Source: Sphingomonadaceae bacterium (lineage in GTDB: Bacteria > Pseudomonadota > Alphaproteobacteria > Sphingomonadales > Sphingomonadaceae). From it: a stretch of 64,000 nucleotides of DNA. The notes under the pieces are model-generated. The model saw nothing but the letters and a program-made list of their open reading frames with translations, was not told the origin of the DNA and searched no databases. Every line of letters begins with the position of its first letter. The stretch's first letter is position 1. A program made the position numbers and the translations under genes. This document shows, in pieces, positions 1-9,722 of the stretch. The stretch covers positions 22,812-86,811 of the forward strand of contig JAFAZF010000065.1 of assembly GCA_019239915.1 (NCBI GenBank), given 5' to 3'.

Positions 1-1602
1 GTCGACGGGCGCTATACGCTGCAGGTGCGCGAGCAGGTCTCGGCCGAACAGTGGAGCTACCAGTCGGTGCCGCAGACGAGCGTCACCGAATGGCTGCGCG
101 AGCATGCGCGCGAGGGCGCGCGGATCGGCTACGATCCGTGGCTGCACACCAAGGGCTGGGTGCGGCAGGCCCGCGAGCAACTCGCGGCGCGCGGTGCCGA
201 ACTCGTCGCGGTCGACACCAATCCGGTCGATGCGATCTGGCCCGACCGGCCGGCGCCGTCGGATGCGCGCCTCGTCGTCCAGCCCGACGATCTCGCCGGC
301 AAGTCGTCGGCGGCCAAACGGCAGGAGATGGCCGACGCGCTGGCGAAGGCGGGTGCCGACGCCGCGGTGCTCTCCGCGCTCGATTCGATCGCCTGGACGT
401 TCAACGTGCGCGGCACCGATGTCGCGCGGACGCCGGTCGCGCTCGCCTATGCGCTGGTCCGCGCCGACGGCACCGCCGACCTGTTCGTCGCACCCGACAA
501 GATCGACGATGCGGTGCGCCAGCATCTCGGCAACGCGGTGCGGCTGCACCCGCGCGCCGATTTCGCGAAGGCGCTGGCCGGTCTCGCGGGCAAGCGCGTG
601 CTCGTCGATCCCGAGCGCGGCGTCGCGGCGATCTTCGAAGCGCTGGAGCAGGGCGGCGCGACGCTGATCGAGGGCCGCGATCCCGCCGTGCTGCCCAAGG
701 CGATCAAGAACGATGCCGAGATCGCCGGCACCAAGGCCGCGCACCTGCGCGACGGCGCGGCGCTCACCCGCTTCCTGCACTGGCTCTCGATCGAGGCGCC
801 GAAGGGGAGGCTGGATGAACTCAAGGCCTCTGATCGTCTGGAGGCGTTCCGCGCCGAGACCGGCAAGCTGCGCGACCTCTCCTTCGACACGATCTCGGGA
901 TCGGGCGCGAACGGCGCGATCGTCCACTATCGCGCCAGCGAGAAGACCAACCGGCCGATTGAGGCGGGCACGCTCTATCTCGTCGACAGCGGCGGCCAGT
1001 ATCAGGACGGCACCACCGACGTGACGCGCACCGTCGCGATCGGCGAACCGACACCCGAGATGCGCGATCGCTTCACGCGCGTGCTCAAGGGTCATATCGC
1101 GCTGGGCTCGGCCGTCTTCCCGGTAGGCACGCGCGGCAGCCAGCTCGACGTGCTCGCGCGGCAGTTCCTCTGGGCGGCCGGGCTCGATTACGCGCATGGC
1201 ACCGGCCACGGCGTCGGCGCCTATCTCGGCGTCCACGAGGGACCGCAGCGCATCGCGACGAGCAGTGGCGGCCAGGCGGGCACCGAGGAACCGCTACGCG
1301 CCGGCATGATCGTCTCCAACGAGCCGGGCTACTACAAGACCGGCGGCTACGGCATCCGCATCGAGAATCTGGTGCTGGTCGAGCCGCGCGACGTTGCGGG
1401 CGCCGAGAAGGAGATGCTCGGCTTCCACACGCTGACGCTGGCGCCGATCGATCGCCGGCTGGTGGATCCAGCGCTGATGTCGGAGGCGGAGCGTGCCTGG
1501 CTCGACGGTTATCATGCGCGGGTGCGCAAGGAGATCGGCCCGCTGGTGCCGGCCGAGGTGCGCTGCTGGCTCGACGAGGTGACGGCGCCGATCAGCGCTT
1601 GA
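1..1602 (+). CDS. Xaa-Pro aminopeptidase (aminopeptidase P, M24B), 5' end missing
   Basis: The reading frame is open from the first base of the window, so the start lies upstream; about 533 codons remain of a family usually near 600 residues. These enzymes remove the N-terminal residue when proline is second. The C-terminal half is the M24 'pita-bread' domain, and its five metal ligands can be placed: Asp in VDSGGQYQDG (about base 985), Asp in TTDVTRT, His in GTGHGVGAYLG (about 1201), Glu in SNEPGYYK and Glu in RIENLVLVE. The first half is the creatinase-type N-terminal domain. It has no predicted export signal in the visible part and is probably cytoplasmic. It ends just before a palindromic repeat. 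Family assignment is secure; only the 5' boundary is unknown. Confidence 0.93.
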   Translation, partial: VDGRYTLQVREQVSAEQWSYQSVPQTSVTEWLREHAREGARIGYDPWLHTKGWVRQAREQLAARGAELVAVDTNPVDAIWPDRPAPSDARLVVQPDDLAGKSSAAKRQEMADALAKAGADAAVLSALDSIAWTFNVRGTDVARTPVALAYALVRADGTADLFVAPDKIDDAVRQHLGNAVRLHPRADFAKALAGLAGKRVLVDPERGVAAIFEALEQGGATLIEGRDPAVLPKAIKNDAEIAGTKAAHLRDGAALTRFLHWLSIEAPKGRLDELKASDRLEAFRAETGKLRDLSFDTISGSGANGAIVHYRASEKTNRPIEAGTLYLVDSGGQYQDGTTDVTRTVAIGEPTPEMRDRFTRVLKGHIALGSAVFPVGTRGSQLDVLARQFLWAAGLDYAHGTGHGVGAYLGVHEGPQRIATSSGGQAGTEEPLRAGMIVSNEPGYYKTGGYGIRIENLVLVEPRDVAGAEKEMLGFHTLTLAPIDRRLVDPALMSEAERAWLDGYHARVRKEIGPLVPAEVRCWLDEVTAPISA

Positions 1603-1610
1603 ACCCAGCC

Positions 1611-1689
1611 CCGTTCGTCCCGAGCGAAGTCGAGGGACGTGCAGCGATCGAATTGCCAGCGTGTCTCGACTGCGCTCGACACGAACGGG
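1611..1689. repeat. REP-like palindrome, family A (copy 1)
   Basis: The left arm reads CGTTCGTCCCGAGCGAAGTC and continues CGAGGGACGTGC; the right arm near 1661-1689 is its imperfect inverse (TCGACTGCGCTCGACACGAA). The arms are separated by about 20 bases. The element fills the space between the aminopeptidase and the glutathione peroxidase. Related copies lie at 2339, 36376, 37894 and 60518. Confidence 0.8.
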
Positions 1690-1711
1690 AAACCTGGGAG
1701 GGCAAAGGGAA

Positions 1712-2317
1712 ATGAACAAGCTGGCTTACATCGCGCTCGGCGTGATCGTGCTGGGGGCGCTCGGCTATGTCGCCGCCGCGCAATTCCCCAAGGCGCGGAT
1801 CAACCCGATGCCCGCCGAGGAAGCGTCGCGGCACAGCGCCTGGGATTTCGACCTCACCGCGATCGATGGCACGCCGCTGCCGATGGCGAGGTTCAAGGGC
1901 GACGTCGTGCTGCTCGTCAACACCGCAAGCTTTTGCGGCTTCACACCGCAATACGATGGGCTCGAGAAGCTGCAGGACAGCTATGCGCCGAAGGGCTTCA
2001 CCGTGATCGGCGTGCCGTCGGGCGATTTCCTCGGGCAGGAATATGGCTCGAACCACGAGATCTCGCAGTTCTGCCGCACCAAATTCGGCATAAAGTTCCC
2101 GCTCGCCGAGAAGGCGGACGTCGTCGGCGCCAACACCATCCCGATCTATCGCTGGGCGGCGGCGGTGCTCGGCCGCGGCAACGCGCCCAAGTGGAACTTC
2201 CACAAATATCTGATCGGCCGAGACGGCAAGCTGATCACCGCCTTCGGCACGAAGGTGACGCCGAACGACCCCAGCGTGACGAAGGCGATCGAGGCGGCGC
2301 TGGCGGCGAAGGCTTGA
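1712..2317 (+). CDS. glutathione peroxidase family protein, membrane-anchored
   Basis: A 201-residue thiol peroxidase of the glutathione peroxidase fold, which reduces (lipid) hydroperoxides using thioredoxin or glutathione. Residues 4-24 form a hydrophobic N-terminal segment (signal anchor or uncleaved signal), so the enzyme probably acts in or at the periplasm. The catalytic tetrad is visible: Cys75 in NTASFCGFTPQ, Gln109 in FLGQEYG, and Trp161-Asn162 in WNFHKYL. Cys replaces selenocysteine, as is usual in bacteria. The ATG at 1712 is chosen because AAAGGGAA precedes it; an in-frame extension to 1661 lies inside the palindromic repeat and is unlikely. It converges on the MFS gene downstream. 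Confidence 0.92.
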   Translation: MNKLAYIALGVIVLGALGYVAAAQFPKARINPMPAEEASRHSAWDFDLTAIDGTPLPMARFKGDVVLLVNTASFCGFTPQYDGLEKLQDSYAPKGFTVIGVPSGDFLGQEYGSNHEISQFCRTKFGIKFPLAEKADVVGANTIPIYRWAAAVLGRGNAPKWNFHKYLIGRDGKLITAFGTKVTPNDPSVTKAIEAALAAKA

Positions 2318-2338
2318 ATGCTGCCCTAGCCTCTCCAA

Positions 2339-2420
2339 TCCGTTCGTCCAGAGCGTAGTCGAAGGACGTGCCCCGAGCGCTGTCCTGCTTGGCACGCACT
2401 TCGACTGCGCTCAGTGTGAG
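2339..2420. repeat. REP-like palindrome, family A (copy 2)
   Basis: Arms CGTTCGTCCAGAGCGTAGTC (from 2341) and ACTTCGACTGCGCTCAGTG (about 2396) are imperfect inverses. The element sits between the convergent ends of the glutathione peroxidase and the MFS transporter, where it could also act as a bidirectional transcription stop. Confidence 0.75.
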
Positions 2421-2441
2421 GGCTTTGCTTTTCGTGTTCCG

Positions 2442-3740
2442 CTAGTAGCGATGCGGTTTCGCCAAGGCAGCCAACGCGACGAAGCTCACCAGCCCGCACA
2501 GCGCGAGATAGGCGCCGACCGGCGCGAGGCCGCCGCCGAGCAGATGGCCGGTGGACAGCGCTTGGGCGAGCGCGGGCGCGGCGGCGCCGCCCAAGATGCC
2601 GCCGACGTTGAACGCCATCGACGCGCCGGTGTAGCGCACGCGCGCCGGAAACAGCCCCGGCAGCCAGGCGCCGAGCGGCCCGTAGACGAGCCCCATCGCG
2701 GCGAGCGCGAAGGCGAGCCACAGGAAGGCGCCGGTCAACGTGCCGGCGCCGAGCAGCGGCTTCATCATGAGGCCCGCCGCGACAGCCATGACGCAGCCGG
2801 CCATCAGCACGTGGCGCGGGCTCGATCGGTCGGAGAGCGCGCCCGAAAGCGCGATGCTCGCCGCCATGAACAGGATCGCGACGAGCTGGATGCCGAGAAA
2901 GCCCTGCTTGGGCAGGTGCAGCGCGGTGGTGCCATAGCCGAGCGCGAAGGCGGTCGCGAGATAGAAGAGCGCGAAGGTGCAGACCACCGCGAAGGTGCCC
3001 GCGATCGTCTCGGCCGGATAGTCGCGCAGCACCTCGCCGAGCGGCACGCGCGGCGGCGGCGCCTCCTCCAGCGCGCGGGCGAAGGCGGGCGTCTCGGCGA
3101 GGCTGAGGCGGATCCACAGGCCAAGCCCGACGAGCACGATCGAGAGCGCGAACGGGATGCGCCAGCCCCAGGCGGCGAATTCGGCGGGTGCCAGCCAGCG
3201 TCCCATCAGCAGGAACAGCCCGTTGGAGAAGATGAAGCCGACCGGCGCGCCGAGCTGCGGAACCATGCCGTAGCGACCGCGCGCATGCTCCGGCGCATAT
3301 TCGACCGCGAGCAGTGCTGCGCCGCCCCACTCTCCGCCGAGCCCGAAGCCCTGACCGAAGCGCAGCAGGCAGAGCAGCGCCGGCGCGATCCAACCGGCGG
3401 CGGCGTAGGTCGGCAGGAAGGCGATGGCGAGCGTCGACAGGCCCATGATCAACAGCGAGGCGACGAGCGTCGACTTGCGCCCGAGCCGATCGCCAAAATG
3501 GCCGAACACGGCGGCGCCGAGCGGCCGCGCGAAAAACGCGACCGAGAGGCTGGCGTAGGAGGCGAGCAGCTGCGTCGCCGGTGCCGCCCCGGGGAAAAAG
3601 AGCTGCGGGAACACGATGCTCGCAGCGGTCGCGTAGATGTAGAAGTCGTAGAACTCGACCGATGTGCCGACCAAGCTCGCGACCAGCACGCGCCCGCGAG
3701 ATCCGCCGCCTGGGCTAGCGTCGTAGTTTTGTTCCGTCAT
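2442..3740 (-). CDS. MFS transporter, metabolite:H+ symporter (MHS) type
   Basis: A 432-residue, 12-helix major facilitator inner-membrane permease of the MHS family, proton symporters for small carboxylates, shikimate, proline or betaine. Family hallmarks are visible: the N-terminal GTSVEFYDFYIYATAAS stretch, the loop 2-3 motif GHFGDRLGRKSTL, and the helix 4-5 region RFGQGFGLGGEWGGAALL. The substrate cannot be told from sequence. Two ATGs lie six bases apart; the inner one (3740) is chosen because GGGAG stands six bases before it, whereas it abuts the outer ATG. The gene stands alone, divergent from the carboxypeptidase gene and convergent with the glutathione peroxidase gene. Confidence 0.88.
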   Translation of the reverse strand: MTEQNYDASPGGGSRGRVLVASLVGTSVEFYDFYIYATAASIVFPQLFFPGAAPATQLLASYASLSVAFFARPLGAAVFGHFGDRLGRKSTLVASLLIMGLSTLAIAFLPTYAAAGWIAPALLCLLRFGQGFGLGGEWGGAALLAVEYAPEHARGRYGMVPQLGAPVGFIFSNGLFLLMGRWLAPAEFAAWGWRIPFALSIVLVGLGLWIRLSLAETPAFARALEEAPPPRVPLGEVLRDYPAETIAGTFAVVCTFALFYLATAFALGYGTTALHLPKQGFLGIQLVAILFMAASIALSGALSDRSSPRHVLMAGCVMAVAAGLMMKPLLGAGTLTGAFLWLAFALAAMGLVYGPLGAWLPGLFPARVRYTGASMAFNVGGILGGAAAPALAQALSTGHLLGGGLAPVGAYLALCGLVSFVALAALAKPHRY

Positions 3741-3955
3741 CCCCATCTCCCGCCTGTCGCCCATGAGATGCGCCGCAACTGCGGTCAAGCGCGGGCACTT
3801 GCGCGAACTCCGTGCCACCGCATGGCCAGTCGCGCGGCGAACCTGTTGAATCGCGGGATGAACCGTTGGAGCTTATGCTTGTGGCGAGTCGTGCTCATGA
3901 TAGATTCTGCGCACGCGCGGGTTCTCCTGCGCGTCGCGGGGAGGTCGCGAGTATC

Positions 3956-5158
3956 GTGCGTATCGTGGGGGCAGCGCGCCGGACGCGCGCAACGGCTACT
4001 GGTGGATTCCTGGCGAAGGCCGCGGCGGGCGCCGCGCTGATCGCGACGGCGCTGGCGCCGCTCCCGGCGATGGCTAACGGGACGATCCTGCTGCCGACGA
4101 CGGCGGCGCCGGCGCTGGGGCCGATCCGCCCGCGCTATGCCGCCATCCTGCTCGACGCCGACAATGGCGAGGTGCTTTACGCGAACGCCGCCGACGACCT
4201 GCGGCATCCCGCGTCCATCACCAAGCTGATGACGCTTTACCTGACCTTTGACGCGCTGGATTCCGGCCGGCTCCACCTCGGAGATCGCATCGTCTTCTCG
4301 GCGCATGCCGAAGCGCAGCGGCCTTCGAAGCTTGGCGTTCAGGTCGGCAACAGCGTGTCTGTCGATGATTGCATACGGGTGATCGCGGTCAAATCGGCCA
4401 ACGACGTCGCGGTCGCTCTCGCCGAGCGGCTCGGCGGCTCGGAGCAGGCCTTCGCGCAGATGATGACGCGCAAGGCGCGCGCGCTCGGCATGCGCAACAC
4501 CGTCTTCTCGAACGCGTCGGGCCTCACCGATCCCGACAACGTCACCACCGCGCGCGACATCGCGACGCTGTCGCAGGCGATCCTGCGCAACCATGGCCGC
4601 TACTATGGCTATTTCGGCACGCGCAGCCTCACTTGGGGCGCGGCCACCTTCATGAACCACAACCATCTGCTCGGCGTCGTGCCGGGCATGGACGGTCTCA
4701 AGACCGGCTATACCGTCGACGCCGGCTTCACGCTCGCCGCCTCGGCGCGGCGCGGGGGGCGCCGACTGATCGCGGTCGTGCTCGGCGAACCCAACATCCC
4801 GAGCCGCAGCCGCGACGTGACGGCGCTGCTCGATGCCGGCTTCGCGGTGCTCGACAAGCGCCAGAGCGGTGAGATGACGACGGTGGCGGCCAATCTGCCG
4901 ACGCTCAACCATCCGGCGCTGCGCGTCGCCAGCGAGACGGAGCAAGGTTCGGGCGACGACGCCCCAGCGCGGTCCGCGCGCGGCCGGACTGGCCGGCATC
5001 ATGCACACGCCGAACGGCTGGCGCGGCATGAGGCACACGGCCATGTCCGCATCGCTGCGCACAAGGGCAAGGCCACCACGCGGCTTGCGTCCGCCCACAA
5101 GGCGAAGGGGCGGACCCGCCTCGCCGAGCGTGCGACTCACGGAAAGCGCCGCGGCTAA
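3956..5158 (+). CDS. D-alanyl-D-alanine carboxypeptidase (DacA/DacF type, S11) with basic C-terminal tail
   Basis: A periplasmic low-molecular-weight penicillin-binding protein that trims the terminal D-Ala of peptidoglycan stem peptides. With the GTG start at 3956 (GGGGAGG 10 bases upstream) there is a signal peptide of about 40 residues ending AMA/NG. The three active-site motifs are SITK (87-90), SAN (147-149) and KTG (249-251). The usual second domain and amphipathic membrane anchor are not evident. Instead the last 80 or so residues are rich in His, Lys, Arg and Ala, ending THGKRRG. An ATG at 3875 in the same frame would add 27 residues and cannot be excluded. Family call is firm, start less so. 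Confidence 0.9.
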   Translation: MRIVGAARRTRATATGGFLAKAAAGAALIATALAPLPAMANGTILLPTTAAPALGPIRPRYAAILLDADNGEVLYANAADDLRHPASITKLMTLYLTFDALDSGRLHLGDRIVFSAHAEAQRPSKLGVQVGNSVSVDDCIRVIAVKSANDVAVALAERLGGSEQAFAQMMTRKARALGMRNTVFSNASGLTDPDNVTTARDIATLSQAILRNHGRYYGYFGTRSLTWGAATFMNHNHLLGVVPGMDGLKTGYTVDAGFTLAASARRGGRRLIAVVLGEPNIPSRSRDVTALLDAGFAVLDKRQSGEMTTVAANLPTLNHPALRVASETEQGSGDDAPARSARGRTGRHHAHAERLARHEAHGHVRIAAHKGKATTRLASAHKAKGRTRLAERATHGKRRG

Positions 5159-5307
5159 ACGGTTCCACCCGATGCGGCGTGCCGTTGCCTAGATGCGGCG
5201 AACTTCATGGTAAATAGGAGCTTTTCCACAGGCGTTCATCGCGCGCGGGTGGAGTTTCTGGTATGACGCAAGCGTGATCAGTGTTTGCGTACCGGAGGGG
5301 TAAGCGA

Positions 5308-5961
5308 GTGATTGAGGCTGCGGGGGCGTTTTCACGTCGCGCATTCCTGCGCGGCGGAGCAATGGCGGCGGCGGGTGCGGCAGCGGGTTTCGCGGCGATG
5401 CCGGCACGGGCGTTCGTTCCTTCATTTGCCGGATTGCCATCGGCGGCGAGCGGTCTCAAGCCGGCTCTGCTCGGGCGCGCGCTCGGCGCACTCCAACGTC
5501 ACGCCGGCAGCGTCGCCAACCACGGCACGATCGGCATCGTCGACTTCTCCGCGCATTCGAGCAGCCCGCGCTTTCATCTCGTCGACGTCGAGAGCGGTCG
5601 GACGACGAGCTTGCTCGTCGCGCACGGACGCGGTTCCGATCCCGATCGCACCGGTTTCGTCCAACACTTTTCCAACGCGGACGGTTCGAACGCATCCTCG
5701 ATGGGCGCCTATCTCACGGGTGACATCTATGACGGCAAGCATGGCCGCTCGCGCCGCCTGTTCGGTCTCGACTCCTCCAATTCGAACGTCGAGCGTCGCT
5801 CGATCGTCGTTCATTCGGCCTGGTATGTCGGCCCCGAGGTGCTGCGCGCCAACGGCCAGCTCGGCCGCAGCGAGGGCTGCTTCGCGGTGAGCCCCAGCGA
5901 TCTCGCGCTGGTGCTCGATCGCCTCGGCCCTGGCCATATGATCTACGCCGACAAGGCGTAA
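5308..5961 (+). CDS. murein L,D-transpeptidase catalytic domain family protein (YkuD_2-like), Tat-exported
   Basis: A 217-residue protein with a twin-arginine-like leader (FSRRAFLRGGAMAAAG, residues 8-23) ending near MPARA. The mature domain carries a conserved His (IVVHSAWYV, His169) and the RSEGCFAV motif with Cys191. This matches the His/Cys pair of L,D-transpeptidases that make 3-3 cross-links or attach proteins to peptidoglycan. The GTG at 5308 is preceded by GGAGGGG seven bases away, better than the GTG at 5281. It follows the carboxypeptidase gene on the same strand, and both would act on the wall. The 149-bp gap between them probably holds its own promoter. Cell-wall activity is inferred from the family, not shown here. 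Confidence 0.87.
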   Translation: MIEAAGAFSRRAFLRGGAMAAAGAAAGFAAMPARAFVPSFAGLPSAASGLKPALLGRALGALQRHAGSVANHGTIGIVDFSAHSSSPRFHLVDVESGRTTSLLVAHGRGSDPDRTGFVQHFSNADGSNASSMGAYLTGDIYDGKHGRSRRLFGLDSSNSNVERRSIVVHSAWYVGPEVLRANGQLGRSEGCFAVSPSDLALVLDRLGPGHMIYADKA

Positions 5962-6004
5962 GCGCGGGCGGCACCCGCGTAAGCGAACGCGCGTTTATCC
6001 AATT

Positions 6005-6090
6005 TCGTGCGTGCTGAGCTTGCCGAAGCATTTCCTTCTTCTCAGCAGGAAGAAAGAACAGCCCTTCGGCAGGCTCAGGGCGACCGTTCG
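6005..6090. repeat. palindromic repeat, family A-II (AGCTTGCCGAAG type, copy 1)
   Basis: GTGCTGAGCTTGCCGAAGCA at the left pairs with CCCTTCGGCAGGCTCAGGGC on the right around a T/C- then A/G-rich centre (CTTCTT...AAGAAAG) that can also pair. It lies between the convergent L,D-transpeptidase and folP genes. The sister copy is at 33495-33580. Confidence 0.8.
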
Positions 6091-6098
6091 AGTGCTGA

Positions 6099-7223
6099 TT
6101 ACGCGACTGGCGTCAGCGCCGCATCGCGCAGGCCGCGCCAGACGCGGAGCGCCTGCACCGTCTCAAACACGTCGTGCACGCGCAGAAGCTGCACGCCCTG
6201 ATTGGCACCGACCAGTGCAAGCGCGACACTGCCGCCGAGCCGCTGCTCGACCGGCGCCTCGTTCGACAGCGCGCCGATCGAGCGTTTGCGGCTCGCGCCG
6301 AGCACGACCCCGCAGCCGATGCCGTGGAACAGCGACAGGCCGTTGAGGATGGCGAGATTGTGCCGGAGCGTCTTGCCGAAGCCGAGTCCGGGATCGACGA
6401 GGATGCGCGATCGGGCGATGCCCGCCGCCTCGGCCGCCGCGACGCGCGCCTCCAGCCACTCATAGACCTCGATCAGCGCGTCCTCGTAGCGTGCCTCGCC
6501 CTGCATCGTCTCGGGCGTTCCCTTGTAGTGGACGAGCACGACCGGCACTTGCGATGCCGTCGCGATCTCGAGCGCGCGATCGTCCCAGGTCAGCGCCGAG
6601 ACGTCGTTGATCATGTGCGCGCCGGCGGCGAGCGCGCTCTCCATCACGCCGGCCTTGCGCGTGTCGATCGAGAGCGCGGTGCCGCTCGCGCGCAGCCGCT
6701 CGATCACCGGGCGGATGCGCGCGATCTCGTCGCCCTCCCACACCGTCTGCGCACCGGGCCGGGTAGACTCGCCGCCGATGTCGACGATCGCGGCGCCGTC
6801 GGCGGCCATCGCGACGGCGCGATCGGCCGCCGTCGCCGGATCGTTCATCAGGCCGCCACCGTCCGAGAAGCTGTCGGGCGTGACGTTGAGGATCGCCATC
6901 GCCTGCGGCTGATCGAGCCGGATAGTGCGCTCGCCAAGTTGGAGCGGTGGCCGCTGGTCCGTCAGGCGGCGGGCGAGCGCCCGACCTTGCTCCGGATGAT
7001 CGCCCGGAAGGTCGCCGAGAAAATTGTCGAGCTCGAGCACCGGCACGAACGCGGTCGCGACGCGCTTGCCCGCCACCGCCGCGATCGCCTCGACCGCCGA
7101 GAACCACAGCAGCCCGCCGGCGAGGCGCAGCGCGCGGCCGTCATAGCCGAACGGTGCATCGATGAACGCGGTGGGGCGGAGGTGGAGGCGGGCGCCGGGC
7201 TGGCGGAGGGCTGTGGTGAGCAT
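6099..7223 (-). CDS. folP: dihydropteroate synthase
   Basis: Condenses p-aminobenzoate with dihydropterin pyrophosphate in folate synthesis; the target of sulfonamides. The 374-residue protein has the TIM-barrel signatures in order: MAILNVTPDSFSDGG (pterin loop), VDIGGESTRPGA, SIDTRK, INDVSA, LVDPGLGFGKT and LGASRKRSIG. It is longer than the 280-residue E. coli enzyme because of an N-terminal extension of about 100 residues, as in other sphingomonads. The gene is downstream of ccrM on the same strand, separated by a 115-bp palindromic repeat. folC lies 16 kb away in the trp cluster. Confidence 0.95.
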   Translation of the reverse strand: MLTTALRQPGARLHLRPTAFIDAPFGYDGRALRLAGGLLWFSAVEAIAAVAGKRVATAFVPVLELDNFLGDLPGDHPEQGRALARRLTDQRPPLQLGERTIRLDQPQAMAILNVTPDSFSDGGGLMNDPATAADRAVAMAADGAAIVDIGGESTRPGAQTVWEGDEIARIRPVIERLRASGTALSIDTRKAGVMESALAAGAHMINDVSALTWDDRALEIATASQVPVVLVHYKGTPETMQGEARYEDALIEVYEWLEARVAAAEAAGIARSRILVDPGLGFGKTLRHNLAILNGLSLFHGIGCGVVLGASRKRSIGALSNEAPVEQRLGGSVALALVGANQGVQLLRVHDVFETVQALRVWRGLRDAALTPVA

Positions 7224-7235
7224 GGTCGCTACCCG

Positions 7236-7350
7236 TACCCCGGCGAAGGCCGGGGTCCAGCCCTAAACAAGGTCGCGCGCGGCAGCGCGCTCCGTCCGCG
7301 CTATCGCGCGGTCTTTGATATTGACTGGACCCCGGCCTTCGCCGGGGAAC
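7236..7350. repeat. palindromic repeat, family E (GGCGAAGGCCGGGGTCCAG type, copy 1)
   Basis: The left arm CCCCGGCGAAGGCCGGGG with TCCAG is repeated inverted at 7326-7350 (CTGGACCCCGGCCTTCGCC). The centre carries a second small inverted repeat (GCGCGCGGCAGCGCGC). It fills the spacer between ccrM and folP. A close relative is at 54127-54238, with looser ones at 50914, 52988 and 53084. Confidence 0.85.
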
Positions 7351-7367
7351 AGGAAAAGAAGGAAGGC

Positions 7368-8550
<1,183 letters not shown>

Positions 8551-8718
8551 GCGGTCAAGTGGTGTTTTCTGTCGACGAGTTGTTAATGCGGCGGGACGCG
8601 CGGTGAACGGAAAGAGTCTGCCGCTAGATGTTGTGGCGGCGCACCCGATCCCGACCCAACTAATAGAGGTGTGGCAAATCGGACTCTACCGCCGATCTTC
8701 GCCCTTCGTTCCTACTCG

Positions 8719-8816
8719 CCCCCTCCCTGGAAGGGAGGGGCTGGGGGCGGGTAGCTGTCGAGGCGAGCCGCTTCTCTATCGCTCGACCCACCCCCAACCC
8801 CTCCCTTCCAGGGGGG
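8719..8816. repeat. family B inverted-arm element (short copy 1)
   Basis: The left arm CCCTCCCTGGAAGGGAGGG continues into GCTGGGGGCGGGT; the right arm is its inverse (ACCCACCCCCAACCCCTCCC, then TTCCAGGGGGG). Each arm can itself fold as a CCCTCCC/GGGAGGG hairpin. The core of about 35 bp is TAGCTGTCGAGGCG...CTCG. Compare the long DUF559-bearing copy at 53645-54088. Confidence 0.85.
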
Positions 8817-8827
8817 TCTCGGTCGCG

Positions 8828-9436
8828 CTACTCCGCAGCCTGCAGCGCCAGCATCAGCTGCGCGACCGGGGCAAAGCTTCTCCTATGCAGTGGCGAGGGG
8901 CCGAGCTCGCGAAGCGCGCGGCGATGATCGGGCGTGGCGTAGCCCTTGTTCTGTCGCCAGTTGTAGCCGGGATGCGTGTCGTGATGGTCGCACATGATGC
9001 GATCGCGCGTCACCTTGGCAACGATCGAGGCGGCCGCGATCGAGCGGCAGAGCGCGTCGCCGTCGACGACCGGCTGCGAGGCGTAGCGCCATTTCGGGCA
9101 GGCGTTGCCATCGACCAGCACCATCGCCGGCTCGCACCCCAGCGCATCCACCGCGCGCGTCATTGCCAGCATCGTCGCCCAGTAGATGTTGAGGCTGTCG
9201 ATCTCCTCCACGGAGGCGATCCCGACGCCGACCGCGGCGCTCGCGCGGATGCGGTCGTGCAGCGCTTCGCGGGAGGGCGCGTCAAGCTTCTTCGAATCGT
9301 CGATGCCGCGCGGGAAGCGGGTCCGATGCAGGATCACGGCAGCGGCAACCACCGGCCCCGCCAGCGGCCCGCGCCCTGCCTCGTCGACGCCGGCAAGCGG
9401 TTGCGGATGAGCCTTTTCGAGCGCGAATGAGGGCAT
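8828..9436 (-). CDS. rnhB: ribonuclease HII
   Basis: Removes RNA from RNA-DNA hybrids and single ribonucleotides from DNA. The 202-residue protein shows the family signature GVDEAGRGPLAGPVVAAAV with the Asp18-Glu19 metal pair, the Asp of VLVDGN (about 108) and the SIVAKVTRDR region carrying the fourth acidic ligand. YATPDHRRAL near the C-terminus is also typical. Length is normal for the family. It is the first gene of the minus-strand set rnhB-ccrM-folP, but the 332-bp gap to ccrM holds regulatory sites, so ccrM is probably transcribed separately. Confidence 0.96.
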   Translation of the reverse strand: MPSFALEKAHPQPLAGVDEAGRGPLAGPVVAAAVILHRTRFPRGIDDSKKLDAPSREALHDRIRASAAVGVGIASVEEIDSLNIYWATMLAMTRAVDALGCEPAMVLVDGNACPKWRYASQPVVDGDALCRSIAAASIVAKVTRDRIMCDHHDTHPGYNWRQNKGYATPDHRRALRELGPSPLHRRSFAPVAQLMLALQAAE

Positions 9437-9504
9437 GGCCGCGAGTGTAGGGGGCGGGGCGGAGAAGGGGAATGCGGGACGACCGGCTTATCCACCGCTT
9501 TCGC

Positions 9505-9639
9505 TCCCTCTCCCGTTAGCGGGAGAGGGTCTGGGTGAGGGTCTTCTTCTTCCTCCAGCTTGGTGGGAAGAAACGAAGACCCTCACACTCCCACCGCTTC
9601 GCGGCGGGGCCCTCCCTCTCCCGCTTGCGGGAGAGGGCT
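9505..9639. repeat. palindromic repeat, family C (CCCTCTCCCG type, copy 1)
   Basis: CCCTCTCCCGTTAGCGGGAG with AGGG at 9506-9529 and CCCTCTCCCGCTTGCGGGAG near 9613 are two hairpins flanking an inverted inner pair (GGGTGAGGGTCTTC / GAAGACCCTCAC). It lies between the divergent rnhB and beta-helix genes, so it occupies most of their shared upstream region. Confidence 0.8.
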
Positions 9640-9722
9640 CTATGAGAAAGAAGGTTAGCGGCGGCGCTTAACCCTCTATTCGCATCGACTTCGCATCGCC
9701 GTGCGCGGCATATCGCGGCGTC

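Noticed and set aside
9485..9495. TTATCCACC as a DnaA box near rnhB
   Set aside because: One mismatch and isolated; without other sites it is weak compared with the perfect box at 8522.
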